A stretch of DNA of 8,530 nucleotides from Spirochaetaceae bacterium. Lineage in GTDB: Bacteria > Spirochaetota > Spirochaetia > Treponematales > Breznakiellaceae. The DNA lies in contig JAIRSB010000148.1 in the NCBI GenBank assembly GCA_031255655.1, forward strand, positions 1 to 8,530. The letters are read 5' to 3'. The notes below the pieces were generated by a model. The model was not told the origin of the DNA. It ran no database searches and was given only the letters and a program-made list of their open reading frames with translations. The position numbers were made by a program, and so were the translations under genes. This document shows, one piece after another, positions 6,983-8,530 of the stretch (the stretch's first letter is position 1; every line of letters starts with the position of its first letter).

Positions 6983-8530
6983 TTAGCGGCTTTCTATGCC
7001 GCCGTTTTGTTTTTCCATCGTGAAAAAACCATCTTTCCAGTTAAAACGTCCCGCGCCGCTTAACGGAGTGGAGGCGGACACGGCTTTTAATATGTTTTTA
7101 TAGTCACGCTTGCGCGTAACCGGCCCGCTTAAATCAATAATAAAATGTTTGAAACCGGCACGTTTAAGGAACGGGATTTTATCCACGATGGAAAATGCCC
7201 TGTCTGGAATGACGTATGATGCTTCATCCTCACGCAGAAACTTAAACCGCTCGCCGCGGCTGCCCGAAAATTCACTGAAATCGTAGACCCCGTCCGCGCC
7301 GCCTGAATTAAGGCATATATGAAATAAACGCGGATAAGCGAACACGGTAACAAAAACTCCGGCGCGTTCCTCCGGCATAAAAACGCGCTCAAGATTCTGG
7401 CGGTTGTTTTCCAGAGGCGTTATAAAAAAATATAATTGTTGTTCCGACAAAAACGAAACGGCGAAACGGTTGAATGTATAAAGATAAGGACCTGCGATTA
7501 AATTAACGTTTTGCTTTTTTAGCAAAGAAATATGACCCACGTTGTTGACGATGTAACGACTGTAACCCGCCGCAGCCAGTTTTTTTAACGCGCTTTCGTA
7601 CAACTCCGAATCGTTTTCCGCGAAAAAGGGGGGCAGGGACAGTATTATATCTTTTGCTTTGAACGGCAGAGCCTTTTTTTCATCCGCCAAACGCTCAAGA
7701 CTTTTCGCGGAAACATGGAATATAAGGGCTTCCGGCCTCGCCGCCTGCGCAGCGTACATATCCTCTATTTGCGAAACGCAAAGATACAGACCTTCGGGAA
7801 AGATTTTTTCCATGCCTTTTTTCACGGCAGGGAATTTTACATACGGGGCTTTTTCAAAGCCCGGCTGCCCGTGCTTTGAAAAAGCCGCGCCTTCGCCGTT
7901 TAACGCCTCCGTCATCCGACCGTAACGCGCTCTTTCCTTCACGCTTATCAAATAGACACTGTCGCCTTTCGAAAATCCGGCGGGAATGTCTATTTGAAAC
8001 GAGCCATCTGTGTTGCGCTTTACGCGCTTTACTTTGAACGAACTTCGAGCTGAATCATCAGCGCGGTGTATGCGCACCGAATCCCCCATGCTAAGTTCGA
8101 CGCCGGAATCGCCGCTTATAACGGCAAAAAAGCTGCCACCCACACCTCCGGTCTTTTCGATGACGCCCAGTTTAATACCGGTTCCACCGTCCTTCGACGG
8201 GTTCAGCCAGCCGTCCCCGCTTTCACCTTCCGCCGTGGAGCGTCCGTCAAAATAAAACGTTGTTTTCTGACGGGCAAAATCGTTTTTAAGCAGCTCTTTT
8301 GCTGCCTCAATCCCCGCGGCGGCAGTCTCGTATCCGCCGCCCTTCGAGACGGCGTTCTCAACAGCGTCAATCGCGGCGCGGTAGGCGCGGACAACGCATC
8401 CGGTATAATCGGCGCTCTTCATCCGCCCTTCGATTTTCAGTGCGTTTATCCCCGCTTCCATTAAAAGAGGGATTTTCTCCAGTAGCCGCAAATCGCGCGG
8501 GCTGAAGTAGTACGCGCTCTGGTCATCTTC
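6983..8530 (-). CDS. Peptidase U32 family protein, RlhA-like two-barrel type (5' end outside window)
   Basis: The last 515 codons are visible and end at a TAA (6983-6985). The frame stays open to the window edge. A TTG at 8489-8491 is not the start, because family-conserved residues (S-P-R-D-L, visible residues 10-14) lie upstream of it or span it. Residues 32-39 (K-I-E-G-R-M-K-S) followed by a Y-R-A-A-I-D segment are the hallmark end of the first U32 TIM-barrel. Residues of about 85-200 resemble the beta-rich DUF3656-type insert. Residues of about 245-490 look like a second, degenerate barrel, with V-N-N-V-G-H and a 'YPRLFHICLN' segment. That architecture is known from RlhA (23S rRNA C2501 hydroxylation); related U32 proteins act in tRNA or ubiquinone hydroxylation, and proteolysis is doubtful for most. 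The Fe-S cysteines and PS01276 motif expected upstream are outside the window, so activity cannot be judged. It is followed after 61 bp by tamB on the same strand. The family is secure; the RlhA subfamily is an inference. Confidence 0.85.
   Translation of the reverse strand, partial: EDDQSAYYFSPRDLRLLEKIPLLMEAGINALKIEGRMKSADYTGCVVRAYRAAIDAVENAVSKGGGYETAAAGIEAAKELLKNDFARQKTTFYFDGRSTAEGESGDGWLNPSKDGGTGIKLGVIEKTGGVGGSFFAVISGDSGVELSMGDSVRIHRADDSARSSFKVKRVKRNTDGSFQIDIPAGFSKGDSVYLISVKERARYGRMTEALNGEGAAFSKHGQPGFEKAPYVKFPAVKKGMEKIFPEGLYLCVSQIEDMYAAQAARPEALIFHVSAKSLERLADEKKALPFKAKDIILSLPPFFAENDSELYESALKKLAAAGYSRYIVNNVGHISLLKKQNVNLIAGPYLYTFNRFAVSFLSEQQLYFFITPLENNRQNLERVFMPEERAGVFVTVFAYPRLFHICLNSGGADGVYDFSEFSGSRGERFKFLREDEASYVIPDRAFSIVDKIPFLKRAGFKHFIIDLSGPVTRKRDYKNILKAVSASTPLSGAGRFNWKDGFFTMEKQNGGIESR
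7847..7886. repeat. Perfect 14-bp inverted repeat with 12-base loop inside the U32 gene
   Basis: Left arm 7847-7860 (ggctttttcaaagc), loop 7861-7872, right arm 7873-7886 (gctttgaaaaagcc), with no mismatch. It encodes visible residues ~216-228 of the U32 protein (A-A-F-S-K-H-G-Q-P-G-F-E-K-A), in the apparent linker between the beta-rich insert and the second barrel-like half. Confidence 0.85.

Noticed and set aside
7129..7392. 87-residue minus-strand frame inside the U32 gene
   Set aside because: It is an alternate frame of a gene whose family residues continue through this stretch in the main frame.
8489..8491. TTG as the start of the U32 gene
   Set aside because: Family-conserved residues continue upstream in the same frame to the window edge, and the expected cysteine-containing first barrel is missing, so the gene must begin outside the window.

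Overview
The window looks like a housekeeping envelope-biogenesis region of a diderm bacterium, most likely a spirochaete close to Treponema with roughly 50% GC (for example a gut treponeme). I base this on the tamB-then-bamA gene order, which matches the tp0325-tp0326 pair of T. pallidum, on a TamB-like protein with a single N-terminal anchor and a DUF490 C-terminus, and on a five-POTRA BamA. The genus is an inference; no rRNA or other taxonomic marker is present.

All three genes lie on the minus strand, so transcription runs from position 8530 toward 1. From upstream to downstream they are: (1) the 3' part of a U32 'peptidase'-family gene of the two-barrel RlhA type (8530-6983, 5' end outside the window); (2) a complete tamB-like gene of 1486 codons (6921-2461); and (3) bamA (2399-1, last few dozen codons outside the window). 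The two intergenic gaps are each 61 bp. Neither holds a convincing terminator, and neither holds a promoter that fits the gene starts, so the three genes are probably co-transcribed. No RNA gene, insertion sequence, CRISPR array or convincing plus-strand gene was found, and coding density is near total.

Functionally, BamA is the essential outer-membrane beta-barrel insertase. TamB is an inner-membrane-anchored periplasmic beta-structured protein that works with BamA-family (Omp85) proteins and in lipid transport to the outer membrane. The U32 protein is probably an RNA- or cofactor-modifying enzyme and has no obvious link to the envelope.

I see no novel system. The main structure not explained by gene content is a set of inverted repeats inside the coding sequence: a perfect 17-bp one and a palindrome cluster in tamB, and a perfect 14-bp one in the U32 gene. 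Each falls in a Gly/Ala/Ser/Pro/Glu-rich or predicted linker part of the protein. Smaller points are a C7 tract in a predicted surface loop of bamA and rare start codons (GTG or ATG for tamB, TTG for bamA).
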